A DNA stretch of 64,000 nt from Allomyces macrogynus ATCC 38327 (GCA_000151295.1 GG745352.1:788658-852657), one strand, 5' to 3'. Counted from the stretch's first letter, positions 41,189 through 52,778 are shown. The notes: generated from the sequence alone by a model not told the origin. Made by a program: numbers and translations.

Positions 41189-43005
41189 CTATTCCTCCAA
41201 GAAGAACGCCGCCTTGAGCTGCGCACGCACATTGAGCAATATCTTTTCCACCAACACCTCCAATGTGATATTCTCCACGGCGCTCTTGCCCGCCAGTTCC
41301 GAAAGTCGGATGGGCGCCAATTCATTGACAGTATCGGTCCCGCTGAAGCCCAAGTAACGAATCGTCGACGGGAGGGACTCAATCCATTCCATCGCCACAT
41401 CATCCGTGTTGAGCCGGTTCCCATTCAAATCCAACGTGCGCAGGCGCGGCGGAAAAGATGGCAGTAAAAACTCAAAGCCGTTCCCGCCAAGGTTCAGATG
41501 AACGAGTGTCAAGGACCAGCCGTGGGTCACAAACGGCTCCAGATCTTCATCTGTGAGCGCTCAGTTGCACAAGGCCAGCGACTGGAGGTGCGGCGGCATG
41601 CGACGCGCAAGCGAAGTGAGAAACCCAGAATGCTGCAGCGGCCACGACGACAGTCTCAGGTGGAGAAGGGAGCTAGGCAGGAGGAGGGCGAGTTCGTGTA
41701 GGACTGACAGACTCGTGCCTTGTGAAACGACGGTCAGATGCGTGAGCGGTGGCGCAAGGAGCAAGCTCGTAACCAACCGTCGTTGACTAGATCGATATTC
41801 CCAGGCTCAACTTGCGCCCTACGGGAGGCTGTCCAGTTTGACGGGGCCGACCAGTACATTGGCGTCAGGAGAACACGGCCAATGAAAACTTGTCGAGGTT
41901 CATCGGAACAGGACGCGCCAAACCTTTGAGGAAAGGAATGTTGCCATCGACATCGTAGACACGAACCTGCAGCTTGACAGCGCGCAGGCGCGGACACTGT
42001 TGGAGGACATGCAGCACGGGATAAATCATGATGTAGACAGTGTGAACGTTGCCAAGCGAAAAGGACTCGAGATGAGCGAACTTTGGCAGAATGTTCACGA
42101 GTTCCTCACAGGTCATGGCGTCTTCATCATGTAACTGGTCGCCCACTATCACTTCCAAAGAGCGAAGCATTGTGGTGGCGGTAGCAAGTCGGTGAAGCAA
42201 TGGGATCAACGTCTTATCAATGCAGTTTCCAAAGGAATGGTTTCGAGATCGACAAGGCCTGTAAGCCTGGCGGCAACGTGTTGATCAAGCAGTCTGTGAT
42301 CACACTGACCAACGAGAAAAGGAATTGTGTCAACGTGATGCGAGTGACCAAGTCTGGGTTCGGATGGACGCGGTCCGCGCCCCAATCGTTTATGTCGCCC
42401 ATGCGAGCGGGAACGAGGCGACAGTAGTAGGACCATGAGTCAACAACCGTCGCAAAACGCAGCTGGTCCTTGGCGCAAATGGGAAGCAGCGACCACTTAT
42501 GCGAGAGGGACGACACGTCGTGCTTAAAGAGATGGAGATTTTCGTCATGCATACCGAAGACATGATGGCCAAAGTCATGTTCCAGTGCACGCCCGAGCGG
42601 GCGCTGTTCACGCGCAGTTGTGCGCGCTGGCAAGAGCAAGGACCACGCCGACGCATCGTTGATGGCCAATTCGTCAAGCTCTGGATCAGCCACGACAACA
42701 CCGAACGATCCCACCATGTACTTGTTGGAGGAAATGCTTCCGCCATGGGTGGAGCATCTGGAAGCGGTCGCCCAAACGTGAACTGATCACAGCCGTCAAC
42801 ACGGGATCGCTTTTGAAGTTCCACGACCCATAATCGTGCAGCAGCGCGCGGACGGCGGGCGCAAAGAGACGCGGAGCGATGAGATCCAAGTGCGCAAGCG
42901 CTTCGCTGTCGGCACAGTTCACAGCAGCGCAAATGGCGGTCAAGACAACAATTGGCAGAGCATCCAGCGTGAGGGTCGAGGACGGGTCAATCGTCGCGTC
43001 TATGA
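41189..43005 (-). pseudogene. F-box-like/LRR copy, full length with frameshifts and no start codon
   Basis: F-box-like LDALPIVVLTAICAAVN lies near 42950; the expected ATG is lost. Then RLFAPAVRALLHDYGSW, WSLLLPARTTAREQRPL and SHKWSLLPICAKDQLRF follow. LLHRLATATTMLRSLEVIV and LTHLTVVSQGTSLSVLHEL come next. The final open block is 114 codons, 41189-41530 (LVHLNLGGNGFEFLLPSF, then SAVENITLEVLVEKILLNV). Frame changes fall near 42720, 42215, 41865 and 41545. It is the most upstream member of the second array. Confidence 0.8.
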
Positions 43006-43451
43006 TGATTTGTGAGGTACTTCGCTAGGGTTGGAGATGACGGGAGAATAGATAGTCACAGTGCGGCCGTATCGTCGGCTCCACCCAGTTCACAGTCGAG
43101 CTTTTCGAAGTGAGGTGCGATGAGACTCGCAAGACCTGCACAGATGGCTCCACATCTTGCACCTGCTCCGAGCCAGCAAGAGCCACACCTTTTCTGACCG
43201 GTTCGATACCTGTGGCGCGATGCCGACTCGTGGAAAACGCGCGCGCGAGTCGCTAGGGATAGTCCAACGAGGGGCGAGCTTGCTCTTGCCGCTGATAGTT
43301 TCTTGCAAGTCAACGCATCATGCATCAGTCTCAAATGGTATTGCACTTAGTCAAAAACGGATCCATCACAACAACAGCAGCGGCACGGCCAAACGACGCT
43401 CAAACCACAACAAGAAAATTTCAAACGCGAACCAAAATCGCACTTCATGTT
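43006..43451. other. Intergenic region
   Basis: 446 bp between the second LRR array and the 3' end of the minus-strand membrane protein gene. No supported gene. Confidence 0.45.
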
Positions 43452-44556
43452 CTATCCGTCCTGGCCGCGCACCCACCCAAAGTAGCCCTCAATGCGCTGC
43501 ACCGCCTGCTGCAGCCGCGAGGGCGGGGGCGCTGGTGTTGCTGGAGGCTCAATCTCGTCGTACTCGGGCGGTGGCCGCGAAACGAGCGTCAGAACCGTGA
43601 CGAGCAAGTTGACAAGCGTCGTGATGCTGGAAAAGACAATGGTGGTGATGGTGATGGCGTTTGACCACGAGGAGAACATGAGGTTGGCCTGCGTGATGAG
43701 CGGCCACAGGTTGCTGAACTGCACGCGGAAGAAGATTTGCAGGCCGAGCTTGGCCAGGTTCTACAAGAAATTCAACCGTCAGTCATGAGCGACTGAAGAA
43801 CGGTCGAGACGACTCGAGCAAAAAGCAAATACGAACCGCAATCGCTTGCAGCACGCCAAACCGCGTCAAGTCGCGCCAGAACCCGTCGCGCTCAATCGGT
43901 GCCGACAAACACACCCACCCAAACGCGCGGCACTGCAAAATGCTCAGGTTGGCGACGCTCGCGCCGCACAAGACCAAGATCAGGGCCGTCATCCACTTGA
44001 TCCCAATCGGCTCCGGGTCGTGGAACCATTGGTTGAACCGATTCTTGCGGTTATTGCGGCGCAAGCGGTTGGCGACGAGCCCAACCGAGGCAAACCAGTT
44101 GAAAACGACGGCGCCAATGAGCAGGCCGAAATAGGTCCAGTAGACGGCCGGGATGATGGGCGTGCCCGTATAGACGAGGTCCGGGAACAAGGCGCGTGCG
44201 CGCGCCTGGGCCGAGTCGAGCAGCGACGAGGTCACGGCCGAGGGTCGTAGCGTCAGGAGCGTCAGTGTGTCCATGACGAGGCCAAGCACGCTCGTGACGA
44301 GCTGGAACGTGGCCATGGGCGCCGAGACGATGGGCTTTTCCTCTTTTGGCGGCGGTTGCGAGGGCGTTGTTGGCGGCTCCGTGTACTTGTTGGATGTCCA
44401 CTACGACAAGAAGCGGAGCGGGCGCATCTTGGGCGCGTGAGCCAAGTGGGCACATCGTGGTCGCCGCCGCAATCGGCACTCGGGCGGAGATGGTGGGCTT
44501 ACCAGAGCACGAAACCCCCAGACGACCGGGACGGCAAGAATCGTGATGAGGCCCAT
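43452..44556 (-). CDS. Multi-pass membrane protein of an unrecognised family, paralogue 1 (308 aa)
   Basis: Three exons on the minus strand: 44556..44503, 44400..43837 and 43760..43452. Introns are 102 bp (gtaagc...cgtag) and 76 bp (gttcgt...ttgtag), both phase 0. The first exon is an 18-codon hydrophobic leader, MGLITILAVPVVWGFRAL. Four more hydrophobic stretches follow (about 49-75, 103-130, 153-178 and 238-265). Family-conserved blocks are LTLRPSAVTSSLL, YTGTPIIPAVYWTYFG, LSILQCRAFGW, SAPIERDGFWRDL and NLAKLGLQIFFRVQFSNLW. The C-terminus is Pro-rich and polar. A related gene on the plus strand (61919-62950) has both introns at the same positions. I cannot match it to a named family; no catalytic motif is visible. 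Confidence 0.85.
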
Positions 44557-45769
44557 GGCGGCAGTGTCGGTGGCGGAGCGACGAGAGCGAGCGAGCGGGT
44601 TGCGAAGACTAGTTGATGGCGCACGCGCTCACGGCCAAGCACGGATCGGCGGGTACAGTGCAGTGTCGCTGGTTGCGTCGGATGGTTGGGAGCGAGCGAT
44701 GCGCTGAAATCCGGGCAACTGAAGGCCTCGTCGGCCACCGACGTGGTTCGGGTGCGCCAAGTCGGCTTCGTCGACGGCGGCGACCTTGGCGAGATCGTGC
44801 AGGGAGACGCGATGCGGTTTCGCGAAGTGGGAGGAGCGGTCGTGCAAGCAGTAGCAGGCAGCGAGGCGAAAGCGGTTGCGGAGGCCTGCGGTGGGACTGG
44901 CGAGGGTGCCTGGCCTGCCACACCTGTCATGACTCTGGAGAGACGGCGCGTGATGATTGCAGGTCCCTGGCTTGGGCGAAAAATGGGTGAAAGAGGCGAA
45001 AAGAGTGGGTCCTTTCCGTGCTGAGGCAGGCGAGCAAGCCACGGCGAGTTCATTGGTGGCGCGACGCCGCATCATTGAGCCTTTCGACCGCTCGTTTCAG
45101 CCGTTTCGGGCCTTCGGCGTTTCCCCTTGGCTGCCTTTTGCTTTTGGTCGCGAACAACCGGCCTTCACACGCGAGCATCAGGTGCAGGCCTTCGCCGCTT
45201 TCGCCTCTCCATGGTCGGTCGCCACGCCAACCAATTTCATTGCCGCGACCAACGAACACCAACTCCACCTCGGCGTTCTTCTCGCTCTCCCCCTGCTCTC
45301 CACCGAACCGTCCACGCGCACCCTGCTCGCGGGTGCCCTGCCAGGAACCGCGCGCCCAATCCATCCATCTTCGCCCGCACGCGCGCGCGTGCCCTGCGCT
45401 TCCCCCGCACCGACTCCTGCATCGTGGACGATTCTGGGGCCGTTGCCCGCGCCATCTGGACGCTCGAGGACGCCGGCAACGTCCTTCCTCTCGCTCTCCA
45501 CCGACCGCGCGCTCAACATCGTCGCGACCAATCGGCCTCCATCCATCGGTACGGCTCCAATCGCGAGGGACTGCCCGCCGACGCCGGTGACGCGTTCGCT
45601 GCGGCGGATCCCGTTGCCAAACCGCACCAACCGACGCCCGCTCACCGAGAATTCTTGGCCATACAGAAAGGCTCGTCGTACAGCCACGCGCTCACGCTCT
45701 CCATCCTTTCCATCGGCACGCAATTCGATTGACGGACCCGCTCGCGCACGCCCACATCATCCATCCATC
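44557..45769. other. Divergent promoter region between membrane protein 1 and chitinase genes
   Basis: 1.2 kb between two divergent start codons. A plus-strand frame is open from 44957 into the chitinase, but before ATG 45770 it encodes Pro/Arg/Ser/Thr-rich sequence without homology, taken as leader or promoter. Confidence 0.45.
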
Positions 45770-47710
45770 ATGACGGCTATCGCGTCGCTCTCGGTTCTCG
45801 AGCGGTGGCTCACCATCGCTGTCATTGCACTCGCGCTCGTCGCCAGCACGTCTCTCGCCGCGACCGTGCCGCCAACCAACGCGGCGGCTCCCTCTCCCGC
45901 CGCTGCCGCACCGCCCGCGAATCAACCGGCCAAGGCAGCCGCGCCCGCAGCACCCGCGGCCACGAACGCACCCGCTGCGGCTCCCGCTCCGACCCCGTCG
46001 GGCCCCAAGAACCTCGTCTTCTCCTACTACTACTATGCCGACACGGGCGTCAAGCCGTGGGAAGTGCCCGGTAACCAAGTCTCGCACGTCATTTGGTCGT
46101 TTGCCAATATCTGGAAAGACGGCACGATTACGCTGCAGGGCCCGCCGATTCGTCCGGGCGCGCCCAAGATCGACTACGTCAACCAGGCGACGGCGCGCGA
46201 GTTTGGGCACAATGATCGCGGCAAGTGCGCGTGCTCGGGCCAGTGCCTCAAGGGCGAGCTCTACCAAATGTTTTTGCTTAAGCAGCAGTACCCACACCTC
46301 AAACTGATCATGTCAACGGGGTACGTTCTCATTGGGCAGTAGAGGCTGGGAATGCATGATATTCACGACAGTTTCGCGTGCCTGTAGTGGGTGGGTCTGG
46401 TCGGACAACTTCTCGGACGTGTTTGCGTCGCAGGCCGCGCGCGCCAAGGCCATTCAGACGGCTACGACGCTCATGGAGACTTACGGCTTTGACGGGTTCG
46501 AGTACGTGTCTTTCTTGACCTTCTCCACCGTGTCGCGATGTCCGTTTCTCACCAAACCTCGGCCGGCCCCAACCATCCGTCGCGTCCCTTGAACAGCATC
46601 GAGTACGTCTCCGCTTCTCGCTTTGCCCCCCTTGTCTTTCGGACCGCTTCTTAACCAATCGATGCTTCCCTTTTTTTTAGCTGGGAGTTCCCCGCGACAC
46701 AAAAGGACAAGACCGAATACCCGAACTGGTCCTACCGTCCCAACGACCACGACAACCTCGCCGCCTTTTTCGAGGAAACCAAGGCCTACTGGGCACAAAA
46801 GGGCCACAAGGACTGGGAACTGACGGCGGCGCTCACGGGTTTCGTCTTTTCCGGGTCCAAGTCGGCATGGGCACGGCTCGCGTCAGTGCTCGACTACGGC
46901 CTCGTCATGGCCTACGAGTACCAGCACAACCAAGTGCGCACGCGACCCGGCGCCGCACTCTTGCCGGCACCCGAGGACACGCCCGAGGAACAGGCCAATA
47001 CGGTCGCGCGCGGGCTCGCCACGTTCCTGGCGAGCGGGTTCCCAAAGTCCAAGCTCGTCATGGGCATTCCGCTTTACGGGATCGGGTGGTCCGGATTGAA
47101 CGCGCAGGGCCCGTTCCGCGATAACATTCCCGGACTCGGGTTCGCGCTCGGCAAGTCGGTGCCAATGACGACGCCCACGGCGTACAACACGCTCATGACG
47201 CATTTTACGGCGCCGAAATCGACGTGGAAGTCGGTCTATGACCCGAAGCGCGTCACGAACGCGTATTTCAATGGGTCGACCGTCTGGTTCTTGGACTCGC
47301 CGCAGACGGTCGCCGCCAAGTCGCAGTGGGCCGCGCAGCAAGGGTACGGCGGCGTGATGCTGTGGAACTCGAACCAGGACTTGCTCGAGGACGACAAGTC
47401 GATGCTCACGGCCATCAACAAGGTGTATCCAGTCTCGACGGCGCCGATTCGGAGCTCCAAGTTCTGCATGAACAGCTCGCAGTACTGCAACTTACGCTGC
47501 GACTATGTCCCGCCGCCGACGGTCAACTTGCCCACGACGAACTCCTCGGCGAACGTCGGCAACGCCGTGTCGGGGTCCGACTTGGCCGGCGGCGAGCAGG
47601 CGGATAAGACGGGCGGGAACACGTCGGCCACGGAGCCGCGCGTCGTCGTTGCCGCCGGGTGGATCACGGTCCCGGCGGTTCTCGCTGCGGCGGTCGCGCT
47701 CGCCCTGTAA
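45770..47710 (+). CDS. GH18 chitinase, secreted and probably GPI-anchored (566 aa)
   Basis: Hydrolyses chitin, probably in the cell wall. Exons 45770..46320, 46388..46501, 46597..46602 and 46681..47710; introns 67, 95 and 78 bp. Start MTAIASLSVLERWLTIAVIA begins a signal peptide, followed by an Ala/Pro-rich linker to about residue 78. The GH18 barrel starts at NLVFSYYYYADTGVKPWEV. Splicing gives LIMSTGGWVWSDNFSD and, with the 6-nt exon, GFDGFDIDWEFP, the catalytic motif (acid Glu226). MAYEYQHNQ replaces the more usual M-x-Y-D form; GGVMLWNSNQDL is the late Trp motif. The C-terminus has a Cys-containing segment, a Ser/Thr-rich stalk and a hydrophobic end (WITVPAVLAAAVALAL), typical of a GPI signal. 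Confidence 0.93.
46597..46602 (+). other. 6-nt microexon of the chitinase gene
   Basis: The sequence catcga is flanked by acag on the left and gtacgt on the right. Joined as GA + CATCGA + CTGGGAG it encodes Asp-Ile-Asp-Trp-Glu and completes the GH18 motif. Skipping it keeps the frame but removes Ile and one Asp (FDGFDWEFP) and so would destroy the motif. Confidence 0.88.
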
Positions 47711-49502
47711 ATGTTGTCGGTTCGGCACGACGTCGTGACGGGTGCGAATAGGTGATTCCCGCGACGCGACATACATACAACGCCCACGGCAGCCCGGCCG
47801 CGCTGTGGTAACATGGCCTAGATTCTCTCTCTCTCGCGTAGCAGGTTCACGGTGCATTGACGGCGTCGCGCGCTTTTTTCTTTTGGTTTGTGGTTTGGTG
47901 TTTCGTCCCATTTGCGTTTTGATCGACCCTCGAAACGGGTTCCCCATTTGCACTCTCTTGTATACAATTGCATGATACATTTTCTGCGCTGACGATCTGT
48001 TGGAGGGTTCTTGTCTCCGTTCCAAAGGGCACCGCCGAGATGTTGTGGTTTGCCAAAAGCCCAAGTGTTTTCACTAGACCAAAATCGCAGACTTGTCCAT
48101 GGCCGGGTGCCAACACGAGCTGAGCCCAAGGCGCGCGGCCGTTGGCCGATTCATTTCGACGAGGCCACGAGTCCGGAACCTGCCGTCCGACGAATGCTCC
48201 TGTCCATCAGACTCGTGAGGAATACAGAAAAGAAGCGAACAACGCTGAGATTGTGACTATGCCGCGCGAGGCAGCAGCACTCAACAGCAGTGACACGTCT
48301 AGCTCCGCGACCTCCACCGCACTCTTTCTTGTCTTGCCGCGAGCCTCGAGCCGTGCCGTGCACTCCTCAGTCGCAAGTCGATCCGGCATCTGCTCGATGT
48401 GACCGCAGGGTCAAGACCAGGTTGCGGTGGGACACCACGGATTCGGGCTTGTAGCTGGGCGATTCCGACGCAACATGACGACCGCCGCGGGACATGAATG
48501 TGTATATTCAGATCGACGATAGGTGGCTGGATGGCAGCGGGCAAACGGGCCCGGAAGCGACATTCAAAAGGCATGACAGCATGAAGACAAGATTGACCGC
48601 ACAGCCTGGACTCGGCCGCGGCCGCAGACGGTCCGCGAGGTTGCTGCCATGGTGCTGGACGCGGACGCATGGACCTGCTGGACCTGGACCCGATCAGGGC
48701 CAGCTCGTCTGCAATGGGAACCGAGTCGCCGGCCGTGTCCAGCTCGGCCCTGTGCTCCCCGTGGCCAAGTGATCCAGTTTCACGACGTCGCACAGGCCAC
48801 CCGGGATCCCTTGCGTGCGCCGTGCGCTTGAGCGCGGGCAAGGCAAGTGGTGGCCGGGCTGCGCGCCGCTTTCCCGTCGCTTCCCAGCGCGGGTGCGACC
48901 GACGCGTGCATGCAATGTTCTTTTCGCGGATGCTTTGCGCGAGTTGATGCTGGTCTGCTTCTCTTTGCGACCAGCGTTGGCCGGCCGGCGACGCTTTGAC
49001 ACCACCGCGCAGCGTCGACGTGGTCGACACTCGACACTCGACCGCACCTCCTTCGCGCGGCCAGCATCGACATCGTTGTTGACACGGACGACGACCGCAC
49101 CTCCGCGACGCTCCGCCCCCGCCGCGCGGCCGCAACTTACCGCATTCTCACGCCCGCCGCTGCCACGCCCTCGCGCCGGAGGCGCCGCGACACTCGCCAG
49201 AGAACGACCAAGGCGCCCCCTCAAATCTCAGCTCTGCGCCCAACGACGCCCCTGCCCGACTGACCGTCCGGTCCGCCCCGCGCGCCAGCCTGCCACGCAC
49301 ACTCGCTGGCTGGCCGCAACGTTGCTCTTGGCGCCTGCCTCGGTTGCAAGTCGCTTGCTTCTCCCGACTTTGCGCCCGCTGCACGCACGCACGCGCACCC
49401 AACAACGGCACCATCAACTGCTGGAACGACTACTCGACGGCCGCGCAACCTGACCAACAACCGACAACGCTCGCGCACGGCCAACCAGACCACCATCCAA
49501 CC
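47711..49502. other. Intergenic region between the chitinase and large LRR genes
   Basis: 1.8 kb. T-rich 3' flank of the chitinase to about 48.0 kb, then GC-rich sequence that becomes C-rich toward 49.5 kb, as seen before other genes in the window. Open frames on both strands are low-complexity and lack homology. No gene is called. Confidence 0.45.
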
Positions 49503-52500
49503 ATGGGCCACGGCATGTCGCGCGGCGACCACCCGGCGTCGCACGTCGTCGCCTGGCGCGCCTACACTGCCATGGAGCGCAACGTCATGCAAATGATAGT
49601 CGAGGCTGCGGCCGCGCGCCCGCGACCGGCCGCACTACCCGTCCCGATTGCCCAACTCCCACCACCGCTGCGGCAGGCGCTCTCGCACCTCGACAGCGCC
49701 GCGCTCGTACCCGTCGACGCCGTCCTGGCTCTCCTGCCGTGGCAGACGCTCGACCCGAGCCCCGGCGAGGACCCGGACCTCGTTTTCCGGTCCCCGACAC
49801 CCGCCGCCACGGCTACGACCGCGCCTGGAATGGGGTCGCCACCGCCAGGAGCCACGCTCATGCGTCGTGGCGGCGCCGTGTTTCCAGCGACGGCGTTCGA
49901 GTCGCCGACGTTGCGCGGGCTCGGTGGGACCATGAATCGGTCCAAGCGAACGACGATGTTCGTCGTCGACGAGGACGGGAACCCAGTCGATCTCATCCCG
50001 CCAGGAACCGTGCCGGTTTTCCCGGACGAAGTGCCGCTTCTGCTCAGCGAGCTCGAAAATACCGTCAATGTCGGCCTGTGCTCGCGCGACTTGGTCGAGC
50101 TAACGCCGTCGCTCGCGATGCTGCGTAACGCGTCGGTGCTGCAGCTGTACGATTTTGGCTCGTTTGGCTTTGGCGGCGCTGACGTGTCCCTTTCTACCCC
50201 GCAAGTTTGCGCACGGCTGACTTTTCCCCGCCCACTTGCCCTTCATGTTAGCTGTTGCAACTCGCTCACGCGCCTGCCGCGCGAAATCGGGTACCTGACG
50301 CACCTCACCGTCCTCTCCGTCGCCAAGAACCAGCTCTCCCAACTACCCACGACGATCGGCCACCTCGCGCATCTCATTGAGCTCGACGTCTCGCAGAACG
50401 TGCTCACCGACCTGCCCACCTCGATCGGCCGGCTGCGCCGACTCCACGTCCTCAAGGCTGACCGCAACCGGCTCACGGCGCTACCCGCGCAACTCGGCCG
50501 GCTCGCGGCTCTCGTCACACTCGACGTGTCCGAGAACCCACTGCGCGTCCTGCCTGCCGAACTCGCCACTTTGAAGCATTTACGCAAAGTGCGCACGCGC
50601 GGGTGCCCGCTCTGGTCGGCACGAGCCGCGGCCGCGGCACCAGGGCGCGTCATGCCTCTCGGAATCGACCCGGAGAACGATGTGGCTGCGGCGGGGCCCG
50701 GTGCGGGACTCCCGCCGCCGCCGGGATTACCCGCGGACCTCGGGGCCGGGCTCGCCGCACACGCACAAGCCGCCGGTGGTGGTGACCATCACCAACCGCG
50801 CACGCTCTCGCGCCGTGCCGCGGCGGCCGCGGCACTCGCTGCGGTTCGCCCGACCAGCGACGAACTCGGTCTCCCCGAGGCGTCGGACGACAAGCAGTGG
50901 ACGGGGGTCCTGTCGTTGCGCGAAATGGTGGCGCGGACACTGATTCGGACCAACGCGGTGGTCGATTTGGCGCAACTTCCGCGCGATTTGGCGGCGCACT
51001 TGTGTGCCTACCAGCAGTGCAGTTTTTGCCATGGGCCGTATATCGCGCAGTGCGTGCGTCGACACCGGGTCGTGGCCAAGGGGGACGCGCGGTTGCCCCT
51101 CGAGTACAGGTTGTGTCGCCCGCATTGGCATTCGGAGCAGGAGCGGATCGCCGTGTTGTTTGGCACGCCGACAGCGGTCACGACGGCCGAGGCCGACCGC
51201 GCGGCCGACGAGCAGGCGGCCGAGTTGGTTGCGGCGCAGCGCGCACGGCGTCGGTCGAGGCGGCGCGCCACGTCGGCGCCTGCTTCGGCAGTAACTGCTG
51301 ATGGTAAACGCGCGTCGTTCCGAACGAGTCTCACGCTCGGGTCCCGCGGCGTCGGGTCCGGGAACGATACGGTCCGGTCGACTCGCGCCGCACGTGCTGC
51401 ACGGATTCCGTCGTCGGTCTCGGCGCCGTCGCTCGTGACCGCTGCAGGAGGTGGAAGGTTCGGTACCCCGCCACCGACGCCAATGTCCCCGACCGAGGCC
51501 CCCTGGGCCGAGTCGCGCGAACGGTCCGCGTCGGTCACGTCGTTCCGCCACATGATGGCTGGGCTTTTGCGGCCTGGGACCGTGGGAAGGAGTGCGGGGC
51601 AGCGTATGTCTATGGGGTCGGTACCGACGGGAAGCATTTCGACGCTGCCAAGGCCACGGCACGTGCATCGGCATACGGTACATGGGGTCGTGAGCGGCAG
51701 GATTGATGAGGATGCTGAGTGTACGACGCGGGCCGAGGTCAGGGCCGGTGACACGATTCGCCGACGGTTACATGATGTATACGACGAGACGGATGATGAG
51801 AAGCTGGACGAAGAGGAAGAGGATCCAGAAGAGGATTTGGCCGCGTGGGATCCGGACGTCGATGTCGAGCGGTACGATGTGTATGACGTTATGCGCGGTG
51901 GATTGCCGACCAAGGGCCCGATCCGCGCGCTCGTTGCGATGCGGCGTCTCCCACCGCTCCTCGATCCGCGACCGTCGCCGAGCGACTTGGCCAAGGCGAC
52001 CGCCGCGACGCGACCTAAATGGTTCCCAACGGCCACGCCCACGACCACCGCAGGTGCGACCCCGATTTCGACCCCGACGTACGGCATCTTTATGCACCCG
52101 CGCGCGGCGAGTGCCCCACCGCTCCGTTCCACGCCGCTTCCATACGATGCACCGCTCACGGCCGACGACTCGATGCTCCTATTTGGCACCGCACCAAGAC
52201 GCACACGTGCGCGGTCCGGGTCCTACTTTGACTGGGAGGAGGCCGGGTCAGCGTCGGCATCGACGTCGCTCGCGCCCGCCGCCGAGGCGCACACTTTGCC
52301 CGCCGGGATCGAGCCAGCCTTGTCGGCCACGTCCATGTCGGTCACTTTACCAACGCTTGCCGCGTCTACGCCCTCGTCGTCCGTACCCATACCCGCCGGA
52401 TCGTCCCCGGCCCCGTCGGTCGTCGCTGCGGCCGCTGCCGGGGGTGCGTGGATGGTAGATGACCTCGAACCGGCGCCGCTCGAGCCGGACGCGGTAGATA

Positions 52501-52778
52501 CGATGGATGCGGGGGTATTGGAGCAGGTGTTGGCCTCGGACGACGGGGAAATGGCACAGGCGCCGGCGGCGCCGCGCACGTCGCGCGGGTCCAAGACGTC
52601 TGTGTCGTCGTCAGTCGTGGCCGGGCTCGCGGGGCTCGCGGCGCGCGTGAGGTTTGGAAGGTGGCGCGCGTCGTCAGCGTCGTCGCCCTCGGGTGGAACG
52701 GCGGGGAGGGCGCGAGCGGGGCGAGACGGGGATGTGGCGGGGGCCGCAGCGAGTAGTGTGCGCGGTTCGCGGTACTGA
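49503..52778 (+). CDS. Large leucine-rich repeat protein with a Cys cluster (1056 aa)
   Basis: Exons 49503..50146 and 50252..52778. The 105-bp intron (gtacga...gttag) is a multiple of three and has no stop, so the frame runs through it. Removing it joins SVLQL to CCNSLTRLP and restores a perfect 23-residue LRR. Five canonical repeats (about 207-321, for example LTHLTVLSVAKNQLSQLP and LVTLDVSENPLRVLP) are of the Ras-group/SDS22-like type, unlike the irregular LRRs of the arrays. Residues 466-503 hold CAYQQCSFCHGPYIAQC and LPLEYRLC, a likely zinc-binding Cys cluster reminiscent of the tail found after LRRs in LRRC58-type proteins (from memory). The remaining about 550 residues are Ser/Thr/Pro-rich with an acidic patch, probably disordered. 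Probably a signalling scaffold; not assigned further. Confidence 0.85.
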   Translation: MGHGMSRGDHPASHVVAWRAYTAMERNVMQMIVEAAAARPRPAALPVPIAQLPPPLRQALSHLDSAALVPVDAVLALLPWQTLDPSPGEDPDLVFRSPTPAATATTAPGMGSPPPGATLMRRGGAVFPATAFESPTLRGLGGTMNRSKRTTMFVVDEDGNPVDLIPPGTVPVFPDEVPLLLSELENTVNVGLCSRDLVELTPSLAMLRNASVLQLYDFGSFGFGGADVSLSTPQVCARLTFPRPLALHVSCCNSLTRLPREIGYLTHLTVLSVAKNQLSQLPTTIGHLAHLIELDVSQNVLTDLPTSIGRLRRLHVLKADRNRLTALPAQLGRLAALVTLDVSENPLRVLPAELATLKHLRKVRTRGCPLWSARAAAAAPGRVMPLGIDPENDVAAAGPGAGLPPPPGLPADLGAGLAAHAQAAGGGDHHQPRTLSRRAAAAAALAAVRPTSDELGLPEASDDKQWTGVLSLREMVARTLIRTNAVVDLAQLPRDLAAHLCAYQQCSFCHGPYIAQCVRRHRVVAKGDARLPLEYRLCRPHWHSEQERIAVLFGTPTAVTTAEADRAADEQAAELVAAQRARRRSRRRATSAPASAVTADGKRASFRTSLTLGSRGVGSGNDTVRSTRAARAARIPSSVSAPSLVTAAGGGRFGTPPPTPMSPTEAPWAESRERSASVTSFRHMMAGLLRPGTVGRSAGQRMSMGSVPTGSISTLPRPRHVHRHTVHGVVSGRIDEDAECTTRAEVRAGDTIRRRLHDVYDETDDEKLDEEEEDPEEDLAAWDPDVDVERYDVYDVMRGGLPTKGPIRALVAMRRLPPLLDPRPSPSDLAKATAATRPKWFPTATPTTTAGATPISTPTYGIFMHPRAASAPPLRSTPLPYDAPLTADDSMLLFGTAPRRTRARSGSYFDWEEAGSASASTSLAPAAEAHTLPAGIEPALSATSMSVTLPTLAASTPSSSVPIPAGSSPAPSVVAAAAAGGAWMVDDLEPAPLEPDAVDTMDAGVLEQVLASDDGEMAQAPAAPRTSRGSKTSVSSSVVAGLAGLAARVRFGRWRASSASSPSGGTAGRARAGRDGDVAGAAASSVRGSRY

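Noticed and set aside
43190..43230. tRNA B-box-like sequence (ggttcgatacc) near 43200
   Set aside because: No matching A box, acceptor stem or anticodon loop at the required distances on either side.
44957..45769. Upstream extension of the chitinase frame
   Set aside because: Precedes a good signal peptide and lacks homology; a secreted protein would not start with it.
46502..46680. Single intron joining 46501 directly to 46681 in the chitinase
   Set aside because: Keeps the frame but gives FDGFDWEFP, missing two residues of the GH18 catalytic motif. The 6-nt exon with canonical sites restores it.
48299..49135. 278-codon minus-strand frame between the chitinase and large LRR genes
   Set aside because: Arg/Ser/Pro/Gly-rich translation without motifs in promoter-like GC-rich DNA.
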